Positions 1-7,310 of a DNA stretch of 29,533 bases are shown one piece after another. A program made the translations under genes and the position numbers. Under the pieces are notes generated by a model that did no database searches, was not told the origin of the DNA, and was given only the letters and a program-made list of their open reading frames with translations. Numbering within the stretch: position 1 is the stretch's first letter; the number at the start of each line of letters is the position of its first letter. The stretch comes from CAYQVO01 sp964421085 (GTDB lineage Bacteria > Bdellovibrionota_C > UBA2361 > CAYQVO01): positions 1 to 29,533 of the forward strand of contig CAYQVO010000045.1 of the NCBI GenBank assembly GCA_964421085.1. Reading direction: 5' to 3'.

Positions 1-9
1 CGGAATGGC

Positions 10-1194
10 TCAATTAAGGCACTTTTTAGACTTGATCAGAGCTTCCTTAGAGCGGTTCTTTGTTTTTCTCTTCTTTTCGAGCCGTCTTCCAATTTTCTCC
101 CAGATACCGCCCTGGAGTGAATCAGGCCATACTTCGTCGATACTGCTCAGGCTTTTGTCCAGTTCCCCAATCAGATCTTCCCGGACGAACGACCGCGCCA
201 CCTTAAGAGCATTGCGAATCGCGCGGCTGTCGGAAGCGCCGTGACATATGATCGCGATGTTGTTGAGACCCAGGAATGGCGCGCCGCCAAGTGAAGACGG
301 GTCGAGTTTGTCCCGGAAAAGCGCGCGGATTGCGGGTTTGGCCAGCCATAAGCCGAACTTGGCCACGAGGTCCGCTTCCACTGAATGCTTGATGGAGTCA
401 AGAACCAAAAATGCAGTGCCCTCCATGGTTTTGAGGACGATATTGCCTTCGAATCCGTCGCAGACAACGACATCGACACCATCGCGGGCGACGTCGCGCC
501 CTTCGACGTATCCTGCAAAGTTCACATTTCGCATGTGAGAAAGGGTGACGGCGGCGGCGCGGGTTATATCGTTTCCCTTTGAAGGTTCTGTGCCGTTTGA
601 CAGGATGGCAATTCGCGGATTCCGGACGTTGAGCGCGATAGTAGCGTAGCATTTTCCCATGAGAGCAAACTGCACGAGCTGGTGCGCGTCGCAGTCAACA
701 TTCGCCCCTGAATCGAGAAGGACGGTGGGAGTTTTTTCGCCGACTTTTGGAATCAATGTTGCGATGGCAGGCCGCGCTATCCCCGGCATTACGCCGAGAA
801 CAAAAACGCCCGCAGCCATGACAGCGCCGGTATTCCCCGGGCTTACAACTGCCGAGGCTCTGCCGTCTTTCACGAGTTCAAATGCCAGGCGCACAGAAGA
901 GTCTGTTTTGCCGCGTATGGCGACAGACGGAGAGTCCTCCATGCGGATGACATCTCCTGCGTGGTGAACCTGAATTCGCGGCTCGTCGAAGGCGTTGAGC
1001 GCCGAAAGAGTCGAGCGGATTTCGCTCTCTTTTCCTACGAGAATCGAAGAAATGCCGAGCTCACGCGCTGCCTGAACTGCTCCTTCGACAATTGCCGCCG
1101 AACCAAGATCTCCTCCCATGACATCCAGTGCCACGGGGAGTATTCCCCCGTTCGATTCAGGAATTGATGGCTCGGAGGGCGAGTTCGTATCCAC
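10..1194 (-). CDS. plsX: Phosphate acyltransferase PlsX
   Basis: PlsX converts acyl-ACP and phosphate to acyl-phosphate, the acyl donor for PlsY in the first step of phospholipid synthesis; it is a cytosolic enzyme that associates peripherally with the membrane. The family opening VALDVMGGD is visible at residues 21-29, and later stretches such as SPGNTGAVMA and the GFEGNIVLKT segment match the PlsX core. The 394-residue length is somewhat longer than usual because of a roughly 20-residue N-terminal extension and a Lys-rich tail. The start used is a GTG at 1194 with no clear ribosome binding site. A GTG at 1134, preceded by a GGGGGA stretch, would give a more family-like MALDVMGGD start and is a real alternative. 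The gene follows rpmF by 6 bp, the classical rpmF-plsX pair; fabH or fabD may lie just beyond the left edge (inference). Confidence 0.96.
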   Translation of the reverse strand: MDTNSPSEPSIPESNGGILPVALDVMGGDLGSAAIVEGAVQAARELGISSILVGKESEIRSTLSALNAFDEPRIQVHHAGDVIRMEDSPSVAIRGKTDSSVRLAFELVKDGRASAVVSPGNTGAVMAAGVFVLGVMPGIARPAIATLIPKVGEKTPTVLLDSGANVDCDAHQLVQFALMGKCYATIALNVRNPRIAILSNGTEPSKGNDITRAAAVTLSHMRNVNFAGYVEGRDVARDGVDVVVCDGFEGNIVLKTMEGTAFLVLDSIKHSVEADLVAKFGLWLAKPAIRALFRDKLDPSSLGGAPFLGLNNIAIICHGASDSRAIRNALKVARSFVREDLIGELDKSLSSIDEVWPDSLQGGIWEKIGRRLEKKRKTKNRSKEALIKSKKCLN

Positions 1195-1200
1195 TGAGTT

Positions 1201-1386
1201 TTACTGCGATGAGCTTACTTCCAGAACTTTACGTCCCTTGTAATGACCGCAGGCAACACAGACTCGATGCCGAAGAACGGGTTCACCGCAGTTCTGGCAG
1301 ATAACCGCGTAGGTACGTTCAAGCCCGTCGTGTGCGCGGCGCATGTTTCTTTTTGACTTTGATGTCTTTTTCTTGGGAACCGCCAT
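1201..1386 (-). CDS. rpmF: 50S ribosomal protein L32
   Basis: L32 is a small zinc-ribbon protein of the large ribosomal subunit. The 61-residue product begins MAVPKKKTSKSKRNMRRAH, the hallmark L32 N-terminus, and carries two CxxC pairs (CQNC and CVAC), so it is the four-cysteine zinc-binding form. The ATG at 1386 was chosen because the family starts exactly at MAVPKKK and an AAGAGG ribosome binding site lies just upstream. A longer reading frame to 1533 is open but runs through a repeat and has no L32 homology. It lies 6 bp before plsX, and its upstream region holds a plausible promoter. Confidence 0.97.
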   Translation of the reverse strand: MAVPKKKTSKSKRNMRRAHDGLERTYAVICQNCGEPVLRHRVCVACGHYKGRKVLEVSSSQ

Positions 1387-1425
1387 AGGGCCTCTTAATA
1401 ATTTAAATACTTCAATGAGATGAGG

Positions 1426-1455
1426 AAGATAGCATAAACTGGCCGGAATTCTCAA
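1426..1455 (-). promoter_or_regulatory. Candidate sigma70-type promoter for rpmF-plsX
   Basis: Read on the minus strand, TTGAGA (plus coordinates 1450-1455, 5 of 6 to the -35 consensus) and TATCTT (1426-1431, 4 of 6 to the -10 consensus) are separated by 18 bp. Transcription would begin about 30 nt before the rpmF start codon. It would let rpmF-plsX be expressed separately from the upstream genes. This is pattern matching only. Confidence 0.4.
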
Positions 1456-1486
1456 GGAGACGGGGGCGAAAAAACGGCGGAACTTA

Positions 1487-1596
1487 AAAGGACACCCACT
1501 TATTGAGATTCTGAACGAACAGACGTGCCGCACAAAAATCAGGCACTTATCGATGTCAACGGATAAACATACGCTGAAAAAAAGTGGGTGTCCTTT
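1487..1596. repeat. 15-bp inverted repeat bounding a 110-bp element (REP/MITE-like)
   Basis: AAAGGACACCCACTT at 1487-1501 is matched by its exact reverse complement AAGTGGGTGTCCTTT at 1582-1596, enclosing 80 bp. The interior contains a smaller GTGCC/GGCAC inverted pair (about 1525-1546). No transposase is encoded inside. The structure fits a small non-autonomous mobile element or REP-type palindromic unit (inference). The right arm lies inside the 3-prime end of the Nudix gene and encodes part of its tail; the left arm lies in the Nudix-rpmF intergenic space. It is not a simple terminator, because the loop is too large and no long T-run follows. Confidence 0.65.
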
Positions 1597-2152
1597 CTCT
1601 CAGCTCCATCCCCGAGGTCCGTGAAGCCAGAACAGCAAAGGTCGCCACAATCATCGCATGAGTAATCTCTCCGCAGGCGATCATTTCCGGGATTTCCGAA
1701 AGAGGATAAAGAACAACCTCAATGTCTTCCCCATCGTCCTGCTTCTGTTCGCCGGTCTTTTTGACGTTCTTTGCCAGGAAAAGGTGACATTTAACGGGCA
1801 TCATACCTGGATTTGGCTCGACATGCCCCAGTGGTTCAAGGTCTTCGGAGTCGTAGCCCGTCTCTTCGCGAAGCTCCCGGCGCGCTGATGCGGCAAGATT
1901 ATTTTCGCCGGGATCGATGCAGCCGGCCGGCAACTCGAGACACACCTTGCCCACCCCCTGCCGGAACTGCCGGATGAGAACGACATTCCCCTCCGGTGTC
2001 ACGGGAACGGTGCACACCCAGTCGATGGAGTCGATTCGGAGGAAGTCCATCGTGTGCCTGTTTCTCGGGTTTTCACGGATCGAGCTTATGAGTGTAAATG
2101 GACCGCGGCGGTCGAGAATTGTTTCCTGGAGGACTTTCCATGGGTGAATCAT
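1556..2152 (-). CDS. Nudix hydrolase, ADP-ribose pyrophosphatase type
   Basis: Nudix enzymes of this subgroup hydrolyse ADP-ribose or related nucleoside diphosphate sugars to AMP and a sugar phosphate. From the ATG at 2152 the product has 198 residues, normal for the subfamily, and opens MIHPWKVLQE, the usual W-K-V-L beginning. The Nudix box lies at residues 77-99 (G77, E83, R92-E93-L, E96-E97-T-G). The spacing between E83 and R92-E93 is eight residues where the canonical box has seven. An in-frame TTG at 2260 would extend the protein by 36 residues into the preceding gene, but that stretch has no family character. The last 13 residues (E186 to R198) are encoded by the arm and interior of the inverted-repeat element, so the native C-terminus may have been replaced. 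Substrate is inferred only from family resemblance. Confidence 0.88.
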   Translation of the reverse strand: MIHPWKVLQETILDRRGPFTLISSIRENPRNRHTMDFLRIDSIDWVCTVPVTPEGNVVLIRQFRQGVGKVCLELPAGCIDPGENNLAASARRELREETGYDSEDLEPLGHVEPNPGMMPVKCHLFLAKNVKKTGEQKQDDGEDIEVVLYPLSEIPEMIACGEITHAMIVATFAVLASRTSGMELRERTPTFFQRMFIR

Positions 2153-2246
2153 TTCATCAGGAGAGCACAACAGGACGAAGTGTGCCAGAGGCGCAGTACG
2201 AAGCCTCTTATGAAGGATGGGAACCCGTTGTTCGTTTTTATCGAGG

Positions 2247-3212
2247 TCACAAAACCTCAATCACCATCTTCCCTCTCGTATGCCCTGTTTCCATCTGCCT
2301 GTGGGCCTCCCGAACCTCATCAAGTTTCCACACCTTTGAAACAGTCGTTTCAAGCTGACCTCCATCGGTAAGGGAGGCGATGTGATCAAGCTGAGGAGCG
2401 TTGGGTTCGACAAACACATAAAGCGCCCGGCCGTTCTTTTCATCCAGGGCAGCTTGATTCGGCGGTTGAACTATACCCACAAGCCGCCCGCCCTGCTTCA
2501 CACAGAGGTATGCTTTTTCGAGGGCATCTCCGCCTTTGCAGTCATAGACGAAGTCCACACCGTCAGGTGCGATGTCACGAAGGGCGTCGGGGAAATCGTG
2601 CTTCGTATGATCAATGACCACCTCTACTCCGAGCTTTCGAAGATAGCCTTCGTTGGCGCCGCCTGCCACTGCCACCACCCGCGCGCCGGCGAGCCTGCAG
2701 TACTGCACTGCATATGATCCTACCCCGCCGGATGCTCCAATGATTAGCGCAGTCTCGCCCTCTTTTATCTGCGCTGCTGTATGAACGCTCTGGTATGCAG
2801 TAAGAGCCGCAAGTGGAATTGCGCCTGCTGTTTCAAAGGATGCTGTCTTTGGCTTTCCGGCAACATAGCTTTCGGGAATGGCGATGTACTGTGCGTAACA
2901 CCCGCTGTGAATGAGAGGTCTTCTGCAGCACGCGTACACTTCATCACCCGGCTTGAACCTCCGCGCGCTGAAGCCCGTTTCTTCCACCACACCCGCCATA
3001 TCCCAGCCGGGGATGAGCGCGAACTTGTGCGGGATGCCGCGCTGCTCGAGCAGTCCTTTTCGAATCTTCCAGTCGACAGGATTGACGCCCGCTGCTTTTA
3101 TGCGGACAAGAACCTCGCCTTCACCCGCCTGGGGTTTCGGGACTTCTCTCTGCTTTAATTCTTCGACTCCTCCGAACTTGTCGATTACAACAGCACGCAT
3201 TATCCCGGTCAT
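2247..3212 (-). CDS. MDR-family NAD(P)-dependent oxidoreductase (quinone oxidoreductase-like)
   Basis: The 321-residue product belongs to the medium-chain dehydrogenase/reductase superfamily. The N-terminal GroES-like part contains the family pattern MRAVVIDKFGG, the block GVNPVDWKIRKG and the segment IPGWDMAGVVEE. The Rossmann part has the dinucleotide motif IIGASGGVGSYAVQ (glycines at about residues 159-165). The protein lacks the structural zinc cysteine cluster, which points to the zinc-independent quinone oxidoreductase branch; the natural substrate cannot be read from sequence. The ATG at 3212 was preferred because a GGGGG stretch lies six bases upstream; the ATG at 3200 (MRAVV) is nearly as good. 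An upstream in-frame start at 3263 would overlap the glycosyltransferase gene. Confidence 0.9.
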   Translation of the reverse strand: MTGIMRAVVIDKFGGVEELKQREVPKPQAGEGEVLVRIKAAGVNPVDWKIRKGLLEQRGIPHKFALIPGWDMAGVVEETGFSARRFKPGDEVYACCRRPLIHSGCYAQYIAIPESYVAGKPKTASFETAGAIPLAALTAYQSVHTAAQIKEGETALIIGASGGVGSYAVQYCRLAGARVVAVAGGANEGYLRKLGVEVVIDHTKHDFPDALRDIAPDGVDFVYDCKGGDALEKAYLCVKQGGRLVGIVQPPNQAALDEKNGRALYVFVEPNAPQLDHIASLTDGGQLETTVSKVWKLDEVREAHRQMETGHTRGKMVIEVL

Positions 3213-3231
3213 TTGGGCCCCCATCAGTCCA

Positions 3232-5937
3232 TCAACGTCGCTTGAGCACGGCAATTTCTTCAATCCTTATCATGCCCGGCCTGTCGAGCGGATCGAAGCG
3301 AAGCCTTTCGATAAACTCTCCGCTGTACCATCGCTCATTCCCGGGCCACTTTCTCAAGTCCACTACTACATCCTGAGTTTTCCCCGGTCTTCCCTGAAAA
3401 GATATGACCATGCTCTTTGCCTCGGAGAAATGCTCGTGCTCATGCGCCCAGTAAAGCCGGCCTTTCATTCTGCCTTCGCATTGAAGCATTACTTTGAAAC
3501 GGATGAAGTCCGCAGGCGCTGTCTCAATGCGCCGGGGCTGCAGAACGACGAAGGGATCGAGTCCGGTCGACCGGAAGCTTCGCTTCAAGAACCGGCTTCG
3601 CCTCGGCATGTCGCTGCTGTAATGAACTTCAGGAAACGGGATTGCAGGATCGAAGAGCTGCAGGTACTCAAAGCGCGCAGGCAGGATTATTTTCCGAAGC
3701 ACGAAGTTTGGAAGGAAAGCCGAAAAAACTGCCGTGAGGGGGAAGCCATTTTCGCTCAGGTACCGGGAAAACGGCAGAAGATCGGCCTTTCTCGTAGCTG
3801 AATCAGAGAACGCGTTCTTCCGGGCGTTCCAGTATGCTTCGAAAGCAGGACGGGGGCATTTTGTGCGCACGGGAGCGTCGGGCAGTACAGGGTAGTGTGC
3901 TTTGTAAGCATCCGCGCTTTCCTGAAGAGAGAAGGGTCTCCAGTCTTTGATTCGTTCCTTGAGGTTTTCAGAAATGCTCGAATCAGCGGCAAGGCGCTTC
4001 AAGATTGCCGCTGCTGAAGCAGTATCTTCCGCAAGGAGTTCATGAAGCCTTAAATCCTCGAGACGCTCCGTGTACGCGCCCCGCTTCAAACAAAGCGGCG
4101 GAACACCCGCGCAAAGCGCCTCTGTGAGCGAAAGAGAATATGTTTCTTCGCATGCGGAGAGAAAAACGGCGACACCGATGTGATTCTCACGAAGCAGGGA
4201 TATCGCGGCTTTCCTGTCATATCTGCCATGAAAGTGAAGGCGCCGGGGATTTCCTGCCCGCATCAGTTTTTCTTCGAATCCCGCATCTTCGAGCGGACCG
4301 AAAAAGTGCCACTCTATATTTTCTCTGCGGGTTTCCTCGATGAGCTGGAGGTAGTTCCTCGCGCCCTTTGCAATATGCGAGATGTTGCCGATTACCCCTG
4401 CACGGAGAGGGGGCGCTTGTTTCGGCAGGGGAAGAATCTGCGGGCACTCACAACCGTTTTGAATGACAGCGCTTCGATTTTCTGAAACAGGGTAGTACGA
4501 ACGAACGATCTCGAGCGTCCGTTTCGACGGAGCAAACACCAGACGCGCCGCGGCAAGCATTTCGCCGAACTCGCTGCGCCATTCCTTAAGAAAATCGAGA
4601 GAGGTTCTGGCATAGCCTCTCTGGGCATTTTTGCGGCATGATTCAAGGCAGGCCGTTACATGTTCATCTGAAAGATGGCAGCTGCACGGCTCCCCCCTGG
4701 CATAGTCAAGGAGATTCAGGTTCGGGCAGACGCACATAAAGTCGTGAACAGTGAAGAAAAACGGGATATTTTTCTCCTTCAGAACCCTCCACACTCCGAC
4801 AGGCCAGTTGAACAGATGATGAATGTGGGCAAACCCCGCGTCGAAGTGGTCAATAATCCTTGAAAGCGCATCACTCACTTCCTGCCGCTCTGTCTCACAG
4901 TCTTTAACCGGGGTGGATATGTCATATTTATGCCGGAATCGATGCTCAACGTCGCCGTTCAGCACTTCTTCCGCAAAGACGGAAGCATCTTCCGTATAAC
5001 AAACGACGGCACTTGGAAGCTTCAGAGTTCTTACGAGATCGAAAAGAACAAGCTCTGTTCCGCCCGCATCCGGACGGAAGGGGTTCCGGTGGATTATGAA
5101 AAGCGCGGAAGGGCGTGAACCGGATCGGGAGGTGTGATAGCGGATATTTTCATGTATCTTCCTCAACGGATTTCGCGCGCGGAAATCGGAGATCTCTCCT
5201 TCGTAATCAGGATATCGTTCATTCAGCAGTTTTGTATTTGCCTCGGAAAGTTCCCAGCCCTCCTCTCCGAAGGATGCCTTGCCGGTGTGAGCGACATAAG
5301 CATCGTCTGCAAGCCTGATGCTGAAACCTGCTTTCTTTGCCCGCTCGCAGAAATCGTTTTCTTCGCCGAATCCCCGGCCGAAAGCTTCGTCGAAGCAGCC
5401 AATTGTCTCGAAAACTTCCGCCTTTATGTACATGCAGAAGCCGACGGCAGTCGGGAGTTCGGGATATTCGCGGAGACTGGAACCGGCGATCAGTTCCGCA
5501 TATTCGTTGAGGTTCTCCGGAAGAGGATTCAGTTCGCAGAACACGGGAACGCTGCAGATTGTTGCGTTGTTGGAGAGCGGGTTTACGATGCCGATATCAT
5601 CGGAAGATGACGCGCAGCCGGCAAGCCTTTCTAAGAATAAAGGAGTGACGATTGTGTCGCTGTTGAGCAGCAGAACATCACGGCCTTGAGCTTCCAGCAC
5701 CCCGCGGTTGGCTGTTTTTACGAAACCTTCGTTCCGGGAGTTATCCAGAAGCGTGATCGAAGGACCGGCTGCGGCGATTTCATAAAGCCATGGATCGATC
5801 CGGGGGTCGGTGCTGCAGTCGTTTACGACAATAATCTTTGTCCCGGGAGGAACAGAGGCCTGAACACTGTCCAGGCAGCGTCGGGCCTCTTCAAACGCAT
5901 TATAAACAGGAATGACAACTGCGACCGGCGTATTCAC
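3232..5937 (-). CDS. Bifunctional-type glycosyltransferase: GT2 domain followed by GT4 domain
   Basis: A 901-residue protein with two glycosyltransferase modules. Residues 5-240 form a GT-A fold family 2 domain: it starts AVVIPVYNAFEEARRCLDSV, has the metal-binding type motif LLNSDT (91-95) and the acceptor-side ENDF motif near residue 193. Residues 277-660 form a GT-B fold family 4 domain with an N-terminal GGTE loop, HDFMC, and the nucleotide-sugar E-x7-E pair (E598 and E606 in EETYSLSLTE). Residues 780-901 look like a small beta-rich accessory domain ending in a LRFDPLDRPG segment common to large polysaccharide glycosyltransferases. No membrane helix is seen, so it should act in the cytoplasm, probably on O-antigen, capsule or protein glycan chains (inference). 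It starts with GTG at 5937, 14 bp after fabG. Confidence 0.9.
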   Translation of the reverse strand: MNTPVAVVIPVYNAFEEARRCLDSVQASVPPGTKIIVVNDCSTDPRIDPWLYEIAAAGPSITLLDNSRNEGFVKTANRGVLEAQGRDVLLLNSDTIVTPLFLERLAGCASSSDDIGIVNPLSNNATICSVPVFCELNPLPENLNEYAELIAGSSLREYPELPTAVGFCMYIKAEVFETIGCFDEAFGRGFGEENDFCERAKKAGFSIRLADDAYVAHTGKASFGEEGWELSEANTKLLNERYPDYEGEISDFRARNPLRKIHENIRYHTSRSGSRPSALFIIHRNPFRPDAGGTELVLFDLVRTLKLPSAVVCYTEDASVFAEEVLNGDVEHRFRHKYDISTPVKDCETERQEVSDALSRIIDHFDAGFAHIHHLFNWPVGVWRVLKEKNIPFFFTVHDFMCVCPNLNLLDYARGEPCSCHLSDEHVTACLESCRKNAQRGYARTSLDFLKEWRSEFGEMLAAARLVFAPSKRTLEIVRSYYPVSENRSAVIQNGCECPQILPLPKQAPPLRAGVIGNISHIAKGARNYLQLIEETRRENIEWHFFGPLEDAGFEEKLMRAGNPRRLHFHGRYDRKAAISLLRENHIGVAVFLSACEETYSLSLTEALCAGVPPLCLKRGAYTERLEDLRLHELLAEDTASAAAILKRLAADSSISENLKERIKDWRPFSLQESADAYKAHYPVLPDAPVRTKCPRPAFEAYWNARKNAFSDSATRKADLLPFSRYLSENGFPLTAVFSAFLPNFVLRKIILPARFEYLQLFDPAIPFPEVHYSSDMPRRSRFLKRSFRSTGLDPFVVLQPRRIETAPADFIRFKVMLQCEGRMKGRLYWAHEHEHFSEAKSMVISFQGRPGKTQDVVVDLRKWPGNERWYSGEFIERLRFDPLDRPGMIRIEEIAVLKRR

Positions 5938-5951
5938 CTTGCCGCTCTTGC

Positions 5952-6689
5952 CTACACCATTCCCCCGTTGACGGAGAGAACCTGGCCTGTGATGTATGAG
6001 GATGCATCTCCGGCAAGGAAGATGCAGGCATTCGCGATGTCCTGCACAGTTCCGAACTTGCCAAGCGGAATCTCGCTCAGCATCTTCGCTTTGATCTCCT
6101 CAGGCAGTTTGTCAGTCATGGCAGTCTGAATGAAGCCCGGAGCAATGGCGTTCACTCTCACGTTTCGTCCCGCGAGTTCCTTTGCCACGGACTTTGTGAA
6201 CGCAATCATTCCGCCCTTCGACGCTGCATAATTCGCCTGGCCCGCGTTGCCGATCATGCCGATAATCGAGGCCATGTTGATGATGCGGCCCTCGCGCTGC
6301 TTGATCATCACTTTGGAGACGGCTTTGGTGAAGCAGAATGCTCCGCGCAGGTTGACATTCAGCACCATGTCCCAGTCTTCGGGCGTCATCCGGATAAGAA
6401 GTCCATCGCGGGTTATCCCCGCGTTGTTGACGAGAATATCTATCCTGGAAAATGTGGTGTGCACTTCCTGGACAAAGAGTTCCACCTGCTCATAGTTGCT
6501 CACATCCACCGTCTGAATGAACACACTCCGGCCGAGATCTCTTATTTCTTTTTCTGTTTCGGCAAGGGCCTCGGCGTTGACATCGCAAAGAGCAATATGG
6601 GCCCCCTCTTTTGCAAGCGAAAGGCAGATTTCCCTGCCGATACCACGGGCGCCGCCGGTAACAACAGCGATTTTATCTTTCAAATTCAT
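5952..6689 (-). CDS. fabG: 3-oxoacyl-[acyl-carrier-protein] reductase FabG
   Basis: FabG reduces 3-oxoacyl-ACP to 3-hydroxyacyl-ACP with NADPH in the fatty-acid elongation cycle. The 245-residue length is exactly family size. Visible motifs are the cofactor loop TGGARGIG (11-18), NNAG (88-91), and the catalytic tetrad Asn113, Ser141, Tyr154 and Lys158 (YAASK). The C-terminal VNGGMV is typical. The ATG start at 6689 has an AGAGGG ribosome binding site seven bases upstream. It is the first gene of the minus-strand run that leads to plsX, which supports a fatty-acid role over other short-chain dehydrogenases. Confidence 0.95.
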   Translation of the reverse strand: MNLKDKIAVVTGGARGIGREICLSLAKEGAHIALCDVNAEALAETEKEIRDLGRSVFIQTVDVSNYEQVELFVQEVHTTFSRIDILVNNAGITRDGLLIRMTPEDWDMVLNVNLRGAFCFTKAVSKVMIKQREGRIINMASIIGMIGNAGQANYAASKGGMIAFTKSVAKELAGRNVRVNAIAPGFIQTAMTDKLPEEIKAKMLSEIPLGKFGTVQDIANACIFLAGDASSYITGQVLSVNGGMV

Positions 6690-6695
6690 GGATCA

Positions 6696-6719
6696 ACCCT
6701 CTTCATCGTTTTGAAGGGT
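6696..6719 (-). promoter_or_regulatory. Leader hairpin overlapping the fabG ribosome binding site
   Basis: On the minus strand the leader reads ACCCTTCA, a short loop, then TGAAGAGGGT. ACCC pairs with GGGT and TTCA with TGAA, leaving a two-base bulge. The 3-prime arm contains the AGAGGG ribosome binding site of fabG, so folding could limit translation. Only sequence complementarity is seen. Confidence 0.35.
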
Positions 6720-6727
6720 GTAAACTT

Positions 6728-6733
6728 ATTATA
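6728..6733 (-). promoter_or_regulatory. Candidate -10 element for the fabG transcription unit
   Basis: A perfect TATAAT on the minus strand lies 38 bp before the fabG start codon. The surrounding ATTATAAT octamer is a palindrome, so the same element reads as -10 in both directions of this divergent 131-bp intergenic region. No convincing -35 hexamer is found at normal spacing on either strand. Confidence 0.4.
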
Positions 6734-6820
6734 ATGACCGGGAAAAGTCGAGGATTTCTCCGGCGTCGATTAAAGGGTATCTTCACGTGATAAGACCTTT
6801 GCCTGATACTGGAATCGAAT

Positions 6821-7309
6821 ATGCAGAAAATAATCTCACTTCTTCTTGCCGCGATTTGTCTCGTTCTTTCATTTCTCTGGTATCTCGAAGGTGAAAAGTC
6901 CGCACAGATTCAGCGGGATCTTGCCGATGCAGAGCAGAGAATAGGTCTTCTTCAGATCATTGTGAAACAGTGCAGAACTGCTTCCGCATCCTCTATGCAG
7001 CCGGGGCGGGACCCTTCGATCCCATGGAATATTCTGAATCTGAGCGACGAACAGGAAGCGAAAGTGGAGGAGGTGCTCGCAGGAATAAATGCGGAGCTCA
7101 AACCGCTCTCTGATGAAGTGCAGAAACAGGCTGCCGCATTGAGAACCGCGGTGTCAGGGTCCGGAACCGACAGGGATGCGATCATAAAGGAGCAGGAAAA
7201 GATGATGGAAGCGGTGAAGGCAGCGTCGCTGAGAAAGAAGGAACTGCTCAATGAAAGGCTTGAAGGTGTGCTGGACGAGGAGCAGATGAAGAAGCTTGGC
7301 GGAGGGTGA
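6821..7309 (+). CDS. Membrane-anchored Spy/CpxP-like periplasmic protein
   Basis: A 162-residue protein with an N-terminal hydrophobic segment (about residues 4-21, no obvious signal-peptidase site) followed by helical, charged sequence. It contains a paired pattern LNLSDEQEAKV (about 73-83) and LDEEQMKKL near the C-terminus, separated by a long helix. This resembles the L-x-x-x-Q helical hairpins of Spy/CpxP/CnrX-type proteins, which act as periplasmic chaperones or envelope-stress sensors. The resemblance is structural pattern only, so function is uncertain. The ATG at 6821 has a GGAA ribosome binding site six bases upstream. The gene is alone on the plus strand between fabG (divergent) and lpxK (convergent, with a single base between the two stops). 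Confidence 0.75.
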   Translation: MQKIISLLLAAICLVLSFLWYLEGEKSAQIQRDLADAEQRIGLLQIIVKQCRTASASSMQPGRDPSIPWNILNLSDEQEAKVEEVLAGINAELKPLSDEVQKQAAALRTAVSGSGTDRDAIIKEQEKMMEAVKAASLRKKELLNERLEGVLDEEQMKKLGGG

Positions 7310-7310
7310 G

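Noticed and set aside
1387..1533. N-terminal extension of rpmF to 1533
   Set aside because: L32 starts at MAVPKKK; the extension runs through the inverted-repeat element and has no homology pattern.
1487..1596. Inverted repeat read as a factor-independent terminator after the Nudix gene
   Set aside because: The loop is 80 bases and the first arm lies inside the coding sequence, with only four T residues after the second arm.
2911..3801. 296-codon open frame on the plus strand opposite the MDR and glycosyltransferase genes
   Set aside because: It crosses the boundary of two well-supported minus-strand genes and shows no protein family pattern; a shadow of GC-rich coding sequence.
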